A stretch of DNA of 64,000 bases. It comes from Emmonsiellopsis sp. PD_33. Its lineage: Eukaryota > Ascomycota > Eurotiomycetes > Onygenales > Ajellomycetaceae. The notes beneath the pieces were generated by a model that made no database searches, was not told the origin of the DNA, and saw only the letters and a program-made list of their open reading frames with translations. Numbering within the stretch: position 1 is the stretch's first letter; each line of letters opens with the position of its first letter. The DNA is taken from the NCBI GenBank assembly GCA_032988165.1, contig JANTQF010000062.1, positions 62,001 through 126,000 on the forward strand, written 5' to 3'. The translations under genes and the position numbers were made by a program. Of the stretch, positions 24,662-34,933 are shown piece after piece.

Positions 24662-25960
24662 AGTAAGAGGATAGAAGGTTTAAAATATGAAGAGATTACT
24701 TTGTGCCATTCAGTCTGGAGGTTGTCTGATTTCTGAGGTCACATAGCAATTAACTTTCCTACTTAGACCTAGTATAGTTAAGTGGTTGGAGAGGTACTAA
24801 TAAAAAGAATCAGAAATAACATTTTCTTGGTATATTAACTAAGCTACATATTGAAAAAACAGGCATCTCCATATTGAAGGTATCTCCATATTGGAGGCAT
24901 CTCATCATTGAAGAAAAAACAAGTAAAGGACACAACAGGAAAGAAATTGAAGAAAGAAATAGAGAGGCACTTGAAGGAAGAGCATAGAGCTCAGCTTAAA
25001 CTAAGTAGATAATAGGAAACTTGAAGAAATTCAAGCAACAGAATATTACTTAACACTGAGGATGAGAAGGAATAGTACAGAGCTCAGCTTAAGCTGAGTA
25101 TCTAATAGAAAGAAATGAGAGAAAAGAATCAGAAACATGTAAATTAATTATATAGGAAATTAGTAGAGAGATGAACTTTACAGATTAGATTACATCAGGT
25201 TGTGAGGTCATCTGTGCCTTCAGAAGCCTCAGTGGGGGTAAATTTTGCCTTTTTAGTAGGAGGTTATTCCTTGTGGGTGGAGGCAGATTAGCAGCAGAAG
25301 GACTTGGAGGAGCTGGGGAGGAGGTTGCTGCTGATTGAAGTAGCTTGATATGAGTTAGAGGAGTATGAATTTGATTAGGGAGATGAAGATAATTGTGATA
25401 AATCTATCTCAGAATCATCAATATTACTAGCAGGTGTGAGGTAGATGGGTGTTCAAGGGTTTTGCAATGAGTTCATGTCAGAGTCACTAATACTACTATT
25501 ATATCTTAAGGGACTTAATCTGGGAGGAGGGGGGCAGACCAGTGTTTGAGCATTTTTTGATGGGAATTAGAGGGCAAGGGTTTTCTTCAAATAGAAGATG
25601 AGATTAAGGGTTACTATTATATTTAAACATTTTATACCATTTATCTAGGCAACACTTAAGCCAAGATTCTCAATGTTTTCCCATGGCAGCCAGAACTCTT
25701 ACTGGCCAAATATCTGTTGAATATATTTAGCTACTCTATGCTTAATTGTGTGTTTAAGCTCATTAGGATCAGAAGATGCAGAGTACTCTTCTTAGCTTAA
25801 GCTGAGCTCTACACTAATATCAGTAAATACAGCAGGCCCCTGTGTGATCAGCTGAGATGTAAACTTTGCTGAGGCTTTAACCTCAATAAACTGGTTAAAG
25901 GAGTTAGCTGTAGATAATATCCATATTCATTGTCAAGCTACCTAATTAATTTAATGTACT
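24662..25960. other. Inter-gene segment of the composite element
   Basis: It holds three palindrome copies (24,987-25,005, 25,081-25,100 and 25,791-25,810). On the minus strand a Pro/Ser-rich, low-complexity frame lies at about 25,200-25,330. No domain was recognised. Confidence 0.45.
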
Positions 25961-25999
25961 TAATGGAGTGCTTGTAAAGCATCATTGCTATTAATGGGC

Positions 26000-28700
26000 A
26001 GCTCAAGGAGAATAACATCTAAATAGGTGTAGTGCAAATTTAAACCTATTACATCTATTCTGTAACCTAAGATTAAGATCTTTATCACATGGTGTGGGTC
26101 ATTGAAGTTCTCAACAACCTCTATGCACTCATGGCCTGACATGGATGATTTTATCACACCAATTTCCACATTGAAAAGCATTGTAAATAACTCCATCTAG
26201 TACTAGAGCATAGGAAAATAGCAAAAGACAAGTAATCCTCACTGAGATTTAATGACCACTTCATTTATGATCAACAGCAAATGTGGAAACTTTAATATCA
26301 GTCAACAGAGGAGGCTTGCAACTCACAATTAATCAGGGGGGAGGAAGGGGATCAAAGGGTCAGTAATGACCCTTAATAGAAATCATAAGGCTTTACTCCC
26401 AGCTTTCTATCTCCACTTCATGATATTTCCAGCCAGATTGCCTTCATTCTTGATGGAGGTTGCTCAGAAAAGGTGGGGGAGAATGAGCAAGAAGGTAGTA
26501 TAATGCAGTTAACAGTAAATAGACATATTAAATTTACTAGGAGTAATATTAGTAATATTATCTGCAGATGAGAGTTTATCAGTAGCAGTGAGGATGAAAC
26601 TCTTGATCTATAGATGTAGCATCAGACAGCTATGCACTATATAATATTCTACAAGTTATTTAATTTGGAATGAACAATCAACTGTCACCACTGTATACAG
26701 TGGGATATGCCTACTAATAATCACTGTTCTGTCATGGGTCTCTAGGTCCTATGTAATCACAGTTGACATGAATGAACCTGTGGTTTGATGAAGCATGATC
26801 TGATTTAAGATCTTAAGAATGCTATTAAGAGTATACTTGTATGCAAGGGTCCTATTAGAGGTGAAGAGTTTGTAGAATAGAAGAGGGTTGAGGATGTGGA
26901 GATGATTATATTCATGCTCAGTAGCTTACTTATATTCAGTGAGAGGATCTTTAATTTGCTGATAATTAACTGAGCCCATTACATCTGGATTATATGAGAG
27001 TGACAGCAGGCCAAGTAGATCAATGGTGTGATTTAATATTGGTATGCTTATTATAAAAAGTTGGTTATTGCAGGGAATTTAGGTAATAGCCTAATAGATT
27101 TAAGTTTATATATTCTTAATAGCATGTGATTTGTCCATCAACATCATACCAAATGAGATATCTTTTAGCCACAGTGATTATATAGACTCTTTCATTGAAT
27201 TGATTTCCTTATATGCATTGAGTATATCAATAAGGTGATCCTCTTCATTAGAATCTGGTGTGATGGTAGAGGCAGAGGGTAGCTGTGCTCAACTTAAGTC
27301 AAGTAAAGAGGCCTTTTATAACATATGGTGAGATTAGGTGGAGTATGAGGTTATTATTATGATTCTGCCTGAAGTTGGGTTGAATGAATTAATGTGTGTC
27401 ATCAAATGTTGTAGATTCCCATCTTTGATGATGAGTGAACATTTTCATGCATCTGAAATGCTACTGGGACCAGCAGTGGAATAAAACACCTTTAAGTTAA
27501 AATGGCCAGGGAAATGCTTCTGTATCTTATCTATCCATATATAAACAAGATGGGATGGGATAAATATGATATATAAAAGGTATTAGGCTGTGTAGTGAAG
27601 ATTGTTCATAAAATAAACTACACCTAATGCCTATATCATTTTACTGAGGTCCATTTCATCTGATAATATCACTGCATGTTGACATTGTAGGACATTAACT
27701 ATGATGGCAATGCCTGTCACCTGCCATGCCATTAAAGAAAGATTGTTAATCATAGGTGAATTAGGGTTGAATCCAAGCATGAATGCTGATTGTTTGTATG
27801 ATAGGAGTTGGATCCTGGCAGAGTTTAAAAGCTCTCTAATTTCATGAGAAATTTCATTGTCCTCTGGGTCAGATTGTTCCAGATTAGAGTTAGTGGGGTT
27901 GGCTAGATCATCTAGCATGGCAGAGCAGATGTTTTGAGGGGTCTATTTGTCATGAAGTATGAATATGTTTAGAATAGTAGATGTTAGATATGCAATCAGG
28001 CATGTTTCTTCATCCAGTGTGAGATATAGGAAATCTATGTTTGCAGCACTCTATTCTGCAACCTCTGACTCAATCATCTTGAGATTATTAGCTTTCTCAG
28101 GAATAGTATCCTCCTCACTGTCAGATTGATCAAACATCAGGCTGATGTATTCATACTATTAAATCAACAGTATGAGGTCTGATAATTCCTGATGGACATC
28201 AAGGTTTTAAAAGGAGTATTTAAGCTCTATTTAATACTCTGGGAATTCAACCTTATCATCATTCTAGTTGTGATATGTGTCAGGCCACTTACAGATGAAC
28301 TTTACAAGTCAAGTAAGGCTGAAAAGATGCTCTGGGTTTCTTTGAGGATCTAAATGCATAGAGTCTGAGATTGAGTGGGTAAGAATATTAATGACATGCA
28401 CATATATGATTAAAGTAGCTTTATGCTAACCTCTAATAAAGGTGAGGTTATCACTTTCCAGTGCATCTTGCCATTCACATTAAAATTCTGTGTTGTTGTA
28501 GAGTATCATAACATATCCAACTTTAATATAACTGCAGCTTTTGTGATTAGGCCCAGTGTGGCTATATAACTCTTTATGGAGATTGACAAACTACTTCAGA
28601 ATTATGTCAATACTGGGCTTCAAAAGCCAGTCAAGGAAGCTTGAAATAGTTGTGAACCTTAGATATTCAATAAGTAGTAACTAGCTTGATTGCAGCTGGT
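26000..28700 (-). pseudogene. SNF2-family ATPase/helicase, degenerate (copy 1)
   Basis: Minus-strand translation shows the SNF2 motif order. Before motif I is LSLMAWQVTGIAI, then AVILSDEMDLSKM near 27,668-27,636, where active enzymes have DEMGLGKT. Motif Ia-like sequence TTSYST follows. Motif II is MLMDKSHAIKN near 27,150-27,121, where DESH or DEAH is expected. Motif III is ISIPILN near 27,060-27,031 in place of (T/G)-A/T-P-I-xN, followed by a LLGLLSLS segment. The Gly-to-Asp/Ser and Glu-to-Lys changes in the ATP site are all G-to-A type. Numerous stops are present. SNF2 ATPases remodel nucleosomes or translocate on DNA; one inside a transposon may have opened chromatin for it, which is inference. 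The N- and C-terminal limits are approximate. Confidence 0.8.
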
Positions 28701-29250
28701 TAGGTTTCAAAAGCTTGATTTTCACACTAGAGAACTTCAATTATATCAATGTTTTATTGGGGTTAGAGGGTTTTTGGGTTCAGGCCTTATTAGGTGCTAT
28801 TTGCTCATTAGGTACTAGGGTCTGGTGTAAGGTTAGAATAAGGTTGCAGTAAACAGCTTGGTGCTAGGAGCAAAGTCAGAGGGAGCTAGATGAATGATGA
28901 TTTCAGCTTAAGCTTAGATCACACTAGTCTGAATATGAATAAGTACTTATTGGTGTGGATGCTGACTAAGCATACAGATATGGAACACAACTCATCTTGA
29001 TATTACTGTTTAGATAGGTGCAGGTGTGTATAAGAGAGGCTTTTGATGCAATTTTCTACTGGTTTTCTCACAAATAATTAGTTTTCTATGTACTTGCATG
29101 TAAATTTGGGTGTAGGAGGTGGGAATAAATGTTTGGGAAACATGAGGTGATGGAAAATATTGATATGCAGAAGCTGCATGAATGTTAGAGAGATTATAAG
29201 AAAGAGAGTTCAAAGTCATGATGAAAGGGTTAAGTACATGTGTGCTAACT

Positions 29251-29620
29251 AGGCTTAAGCTAAGGAATGTAGCCACTGGCTCACTCACCTGTAACTAACA
29301 GTACCAGTGAATGTATCAGGTTGATTGAATTTATAGGGAAGGGTAGCTACTAATATGAAAGATTAATATTAAGACCTCAGTAAAGGTTGATATACAACTA
29401 GTAGAAGAGAGAGTCTTCTACATTTAAATCATTTAAGTTTAAGCTGAGGACTGTAGCCACTGGCTTGCTCACTAACAGCCTGGGTGCTATTCAAATTGGT
29501 AGAGAATGATAGCTGCTAATATCAAATAGTATGATTAAGAACATAGTAAAGGTTATATAGAGGGATAGGAGGTTATTTTGTGTTTAAACTTTCCATGGCA
29601 CTAGAGTGTCATGAAGATAT
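29251..29620. repeat. Tandem duplication of about 186 bp
   Basis: Two direct copies start at 29,251 and 29,437. Both begin with the palindrome half (AAGCTAAGG / AAGCTGAGG), then TGTAGCCACTGGCT, and share a later AGTAAAGGTT block. They differ mainly at C/T and G/A sites. Together they lie between the SNF2 remnant and the next coding remnant. Confidence 0.7.
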
Positions 29621-29899
29621 ATATACTATTCATTAATAAAGTAAGATGATAGTATTAAGAGTGCTATAGTCATTCAAGTTATATAAGAAACTATTCTTAT
29701 AACCCCTTTATAACTGTAAATCAAAAGAAACATAGAATACTGAGATGAAGTAAATAGCATATAATAAAAGGCTATTTTTATAGTTTTTATCATTCCTCTT
29801 TATGTGAATGATCAACAATGATTTAGTATGAAGTACTAGAGTAAGTATAATGATCTTAGATAATGAAACAAACATCTCTTTACTTACTATGTTATTGTC

Positions 29900-30941
29900 T
29901 GTGATTATCTATGAAAGGGGATTCTTTTTAACAGAGTTCTTTCATATATTTACATTGCATGGAAGTGGTCTGTTTGCCTAATCAGAGTTCATTCCCACCT
30001 ATGCACATGTAGCTCAGTAATCCCCCTAGTAGCTCTGCAAGCCCTCAGCTTCACACTTCTCCTCATAAAGCATCTATAGCCTATACAAAGAATATCCATC
30101 TCTATATTCATTGTAATTTAAGGGCTTATCTAGCTCTTCATCAGAGAACTCATCTAACACTAGAACACTGACTTCTAGTAGTCATTGAGAGGCTGGCTTG
30201 GCATGCTATTGTTCATCCATTTTGCACTGCAGCCTATTACAGGCATTGAGGGCTATAATTTGTAGGCTATTAAGATCATATCAACTAGGATGCCTGATAT
30301 AAAATGGAAGCTGAATGTTGGTTTTGATTCATAAAAACTTGATTGCCTTCTTGCTAATCTGATAAATATAATTCATTGCTGTGGAGGCATTCTTAATGTA
30401 GTTCTGCCAATTAAATATTATCTTTCTTAGGTGATGAAATTGTGGGAAGTTCCATTCACCATAGAGTTGCTCATCAAGAGAATCAAAAAATGTCTTGAAG
30501 TATTCTTATGATGACTTGGGGCATAAATTATATGATGGCTTTGAAAAGAGTTTATTATGTTCAAGATATTATTCTGCATTCTGCATTAGTCATCTCAAGG
30601 ATTTACTGGGCATTAAATGCAATTAACATATATTTATACTAATTGATCATATTTTCCAGTGATTGGATGTATTCTACTTGGTGATGTAATGTGAATGCAA
30701 GCACAGTGTTTAGCTTAGTGGACTAATAATAATAGAGCAGGATTTCTCATTTGATTCTGCAAGCTTGACAATCAGGATTACAGCCATGTTCAATGTGCCT
30801 GTTAGTAACCAGTAGTATCAGAGAAGATGTGTAAATATAAACTGTAGTATCTTGCATAATCACATGTCTTATGTCATTGAAGGTGTTATACTGGAACTAC
30901 TCCTCATTGGTTGTAAAATCCTCTCAGGTAGGAGATGCCAT
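29900..30941 (-). pseudogene. Unidentified degenerate gene near the right end of the composite element
   Basis: An ATG at 30,941-30,939 starts MASPT, stop, EDFTTNEE, continuing through VTNRHIEHGCNPDCQAC near 30,780-30,730 and then HHQVEYIQSLENMIN. The C-x3-C-x2-C cluster could be a metal site. Several stops interrupt the frame. I do not recognise the family. Confidence 0.4.
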
Positions 30942-31220
30942 GGCAGAGGTAGCTAATCAGCAATGTGTAGCTTTGAAGGGTAAGGATATGAGAGGATGGT
31001 GCTGGCCAGCAGTTAAGATAGAGTAAGTAGGTTTATAATGATAGATGAGGAAGAAATGTGAGATAGAGCAATCAGAAGATTAGCTAAATAAATCAACTAC
31101 TAATAGAATTACATGCAACTCTGAGTTGGCTGGATAAATCATTAGCTGGTCTCATAACATGCTACTCTGACAGCTACAAGTCATGTGATTACTGAAGAGA
31201 GGCCTTAGCTTAAGCTGAGA

Positions 31221-32101
31221 GTAGCCAGTCTGGAGTCTCTGAACATATCATTAAATTCAAGTATAGAGTAAGTAAATAACTATGACTAACTCACTGAGCA
31301 ACAACTGGGTGTGCTGAGTGGCCCTGAGCTGGCTTTAAGCATGATTGCTAGAAATCTAAGTGCACATGCCATATAATCAATGCACTGAGTAGGATCTGAG
31401 CTTGATGTGGAGCATGCTCCTCAGGCTGGAGCACCCATGCAGGGCAGGCTAAAGTGGAGCTAGTGTAGAGAATAGCCACTCAGACTGAGGTAAGATGTGT
31501 GGTATATGTCAGATCATAGCAAGCTAAATATACTAGGAGCCAGATAAGGGCTAGCCCAGTGCATGCCCCACATAATTGAGGTAATATAGCTAGTAATATC
31601 AGTAAGTTCAGGCTGAAGGTTTCTGAGCTAAATAAATATTTTACTGATGAAGATACAGAGAAAATACAGAGGAAGCAAACTGAGTAATATAATAAGGAAA
31701 AAAAAAATAAATATATACTAATAGTAGCAAGGGCAGTAACTGCAGCAGAATAGTGAGCTCTAATTGACTGAAACATTTTCTAGTTCTGAGGCAGAAAATT
31801 ATAATTAGCTGAATCAACTAGCTAGCATCTATCTTCTTATAGCTGTAAACTAAGATCTCAATGGCATTTCCTTCTGCAACTACACAGTCACTAATAATAG
31901 AATTAAAAGGAATGTTATTATAATAGTAGTAAAAGAAACTTTACTAACTAAATAGCTGTTTCTCAGCATTTATTATAGTTATAAAGATATGAACTGCAGC
32001 TCTCACAACTCTTTTACATCAGGTTAGAATGTAATCCTTAACTAGCTGATCAGACATCAGGCTAAAAAGAATTTATTACTCTCTTCAGACTAAAGGATCA
32101 T
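31221..32101. other. Unassigned AT-rich sequence left of the hAT element
   Basis: No domain is recognisable. The minus-strand hydrophobic frame at 31,480-31,776 is probably compositional. The sequence just left of the hAT element may have been continuous with the dioxygenase-like remnant now on its right side. Confidence 0.4.
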
Positions 32102-32109
32102 CTCATCAC
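32102..32109. repeat. Left 8-bp target-site duplication of hAT1
   Basis: CTCATCAC lies immediately left of the terminal inverted repeat and is repeated exactly at 37,629-37,636. Eight-base duplications are the hallmark of hAT insertion. Confidence 0.95.
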
Positions 32110-32595
32110 TAGACTGGCTGCTGGGACCATGTTGGGACCAGGATTAAAGTATATTCTTATCATTTTACTTAATATATTAGTCCCTTTTTATGTAAAATCA
32201 CTTTAATATAGATACTATATCATGTTATAGTATAGATAAATTAGTTCAGAATCATGTTATAAAGAAATATTTTACTCATAAATCATGTTATATATCTATC
32301 TTTTCAGTCCTGGTCCCATTTGGTCCCATTATCTATATATGAGACCAAACAGGACCAGGAATACCACAATATTACCTAATCATAATCACATGTGTTACTA
32401 ATGGTGCCAAGCCAGTAGCAGTCCTGCCACACACCATATAATAATTTCAAATTGGGAGATTTGCACCAGCAAGCATTACCAAATATTATTACTTTTCATT
32501 GCCCAAAGGCCCTAGCCCCAACCCTAAACTAAAAAAACTAAAAAACTAAAAACACACAAAAACATTAAAAAACCCTCTTAAACCTTGGGGGCAAT

Positions 32596-33180
32596 CTACT
32601 CAAAGTACTCCAACTTAATTGCATCTGCCACCTCTCTCATCAACCACATATTCTCAACTCTGAGAGTCAACCACTTCCCATGCACCATCATTTTAACTCT
32701 GCCTATATTCATAATATAATCAGTATACATATTTAGTAGACTTAGTAGAGTAATTAACTTACACTCAAAAAGGGTGGTGAGGGCTGTTTCTGCTGCCAAC
32801 TGGATGGCATCAAGGGTAGAGCACTGAAAGTGATGCTTCCCATCATTAATCTCACAGATCAGATGTGTCATCATGGCCTTGGCAAAAATGAGCTCCCCAG
32901 ATTTCTGATAGAATCAGACCTTCTGAATCTACTCTATTAACCTGAATGAGCTACTGAGCATTACCAAAAAGCATAACCATAACTTACTGTTCTTATTGCA
33001 GTAGTGGCAGGGCTTGAGATTGCATTTGACCTAGTAGTTTCTTAAGGCATTGAGGAGCTCAGCATGGTATCAATCCCACTTGGTCTCCCACTCAGTGACA
33101 CATACCTCATAGGCTGCTTTGTGACTGGGCACACTATTTTTCATCACTGCTTGGCAGGGGAGGGGGGTGTACTTTGGCAT
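32596..33180 (-). pseudogene. Histone H3-fold protein carried by hAT1 (three exons, about 156 codons, broken by stops)
   Basis: Minus-strand exons are 33,180-32,988, 32,933-32,763 and 32,702-32,596; the introns are GTAAGT...ATAG and the joins keep frame. Exon 2 reads FYQKSGELIFAKAMMTHLIC, then FQCSTLDAIQLAAETALTTLF. This parallels histone H3 from the alpha-N helix (YQKSTELLI) through alpha-1 and alpha-2. Exon 3 (VHGKWLTLRVENMWLMRE) parallels the H3 loop 2/alpha-3 part (HAKRVTIMPKDIQLARR) at identical spacing from LFE. The N-terminal 64 residues are not an H3 tail: they lack the ARTK start and contain a Cys cluster (CNLKPCHYC). Four in-frame stops replace residues, at least one at a probable CGA Arg codon. 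It is divergently transcribed from the acidic protein. A role in chromatin at the element or in centromere-like H3 variation is inference. Confidence 0.85.
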
Positions 33181-33615
33181 TTTCAAATCAGGGGAGGGGG
33201 TATTGACATGTTTGGATAAAGAGCAGGGGAGATAGAGACACAGCTGATTGGGATGGTGAGAGAGGAGGAATAGAATAGATAGAGAAAAGAAGAAGAGAGA
33301 GGGGAAGAGGAGGGGAAAAAAAAGAAATGTTATTGAAATTCCAACTCTAATTAGCTACTCTAGCAACCTGTAATTATCATCTAGGTCTATTCCTGATATA
33401 AATTGCCTGGTAACACCATACAAAGAATATCAAATATAGATGTGTCAAATGTAAACAATCTACTTTTAGATTAGAGAAATTCCTCTTACCTTTTTGTTTT
33501 TCCTCCTCTTCTTCTCTTTCTTCCCTTCTTTTCCTACCACTATCCCACCTCTCCTCTTTCAATATCTCTATTCTACTATCATAATTGTTGCTCTCTCCTA
33601 CTACCATCACTAGTT
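33181..33615. promoter_or_regulatory. Divergent promoter region inside hAT1 with opposed purine and pyrimidine tracts
   Basis: This 435-bp interval separates the divergent H3-like and acidic-protein genes. A purine-rich tract lies at about 33,255-33,330 and a pyrimidine-rich tract at about 33,489-33,560, so each gene is preceded on its own coding strand by a pyrimidine-rich leader, as is common in fungal genes. Confidence 0.5.
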
Positions 33616-34458
33616 ATGTCTTCACCTGCCTTCAAGATCTGCATGACTAAGGCCCATGAGTGTTACTATCAGCTTGAGGGGCCTGAGAAGGAAGCATTCA
33701 AATGGGGTGAGGCTGACTGCAAGGTGTGCCATGTCACACTGAAGAAGCTGCACAAGGGAAATGAATAGTAATGATCTATAGTAATGCTTGTATATGAATT
33801 CAGCTAATCTATACTAGGAATGAGACTGATGAGACTGGGTGTGAGGAATTGAAGAAGAAGGTAGTAGAGCAGCTGATGCAGAAGTGTTAGAACTAGGAGT
33901 GCTCTCAGAAATGATATGAGGTGAAGGTGGAGCAGGAAAAGGCCACAAAGAAGGCTGCTGAGAAGAAACACCACTAGAAGTAGATTAAGGAAATCCTGGA
34001 GTGTGAGGCTAAAAAGCCCAAGCAGGTAAGAGTTCTAATCATACTCTTTAGTAACACTCTTCTAATCTAATTGAATGAATTAGCAGGTTTGCAATGAGAA
34101 GGGAATTAAGGACCTCTTCACCTCCTGCATGTGCATGATGATTCAGGACATTGAAGAGGCTGCACTGCTCTCTGGTCAGGCTAATCTCCTTGCTGCTGGG
34201 GTTGATGCCAATACAGCTGATCAGAAGATGGCTGATTTTGATGCCCAGGTTGATCTGGCCCATCATGAGGAGCTGCCTCTATCAGAGGAGGTGCCAGAGG
34301 ATAAGTTTGAGGTTGTTCTTACCTCCAATGAGAAGGAGGAGGAGGATGAGGAGGAGGAGGAGGAGTGGATTGTTAAGAATGAAGAGGTGGAGGAAGAGGG
34401 GGAGGAGGAGGATAAGGAGGAGGAGGAGGATGAGAAGGAGAAGGAGGAGTTTTTTTAA
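33616..34458 (+). pseudogene. Acidic-tailed accessory protein of hAT1 (three exons, broken by stops)
   Basis: The start is the ATG at 33,616 (MSSPAFKICMTKAHECYYQL), with a C-x2-C pair in DCKVCH. Two introns are likely: after GNE (the donor is damaged, acceptor CTAG near 33,820) and GTAAGA...GCAG ending near 34,085. Exon 2 is Lys/Glu-rich and helical (EELKKKVVEQLMQK) with several stops; exon 3 reads VCNEKGIKDLFTSCMC, then an Ala-rich middle and a long Glu/Asp/Lys tail (34,330-34,458). I recognise no named family. A long acidic tail next to a histone-fold gene is reminiscent of histone chaperones or other basic-protein partners, but that is inference only. It could equally be a DNA-binding cofactor of the transposase. 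Confidence 0.65.
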
Positions 34459-34933
34459 ATTTTTCTCTTTTAATATAGTAGAGTGGAGATAGGGGGGAGG
34501 ATAAGACAATATGATTAATTGAATTGAATTTTATTACCCCTATTTTCTAATTAGAATTGCTACAGTAGAAAACCAGCAGTACTCATCAAAATATATATAT
34601 ATTTCTCAATGCTTTCAATGAGATCTCATATATATATATATCAACAGCATCTTATTCTTTTATTATATCAAATAAATCTCTAAGCTTCAAAGGTAACACT
34701 TTTCAGTAACAATATAATGATATTTCTACTATATTTAATGAGATTAATGTCATTCCTATATTAATATCTGGGATTAATTATTTCTATTCTCCTCATCAAA
34801 GGAATTTGAGATAGGCAGCCTCCTCACATGCACTAGCATGGTTAGGGTTTTCTTCTCCCAGTCACATAGTAGAATAACTCTAAATTATCATACTTATCTT
34901 ATTACCATACCACTCCCTCCCCTATTATCTCAA

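Larger units (their letters stand above)
16342..31220. mobile_element. Composite DNA-transposon-like unit with Plavaka-type transposase and SNF2 ATPase
   Basis: The unit is defined by an 18-bp tandem array at its left side and by at least 15 copies of an approximately palindromic CTCAGCTTAAGCTGAG motif that occur from 16,553 to 31,220 and that I did not notice outside. Between them lie several minus-strand coding remnants: two unidentified proteins (16.7-18.6 and 18.9-20.3 kb), a Plavaka-type transposase (21.3-24.66 kb), a Pro-rich segment (25.2-25.3 kb), an SNF2-family ATPase (about 26-28.7 kb) and another unidentified frame (about 30-30.94 kb). Terminal inverted repeats and a target duplication could not be fixed by eye, so the borders and the claim that it is one element are inference. 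Confidence 0.5.

Noticed and set aside
16342..31220. Starship-type giant element
   Set aside because: No tyrosine-recombinase (DUF3435-type) captain was recognised; the transposase present is Plavaka-like.
31480..31776. Minus-strand 98-residue hydrophobic frame
   Set aside because: Same compositional effect; no conserved pattern recognised.
34151..34509. Arg-rich plus-strand frame and Leu-rich minus-strand frame over the hAT1 acidic protein
   Set aside because: Both are shadows of the Glu-rich (GAG/GAA) coding repeat of the acidic tail.
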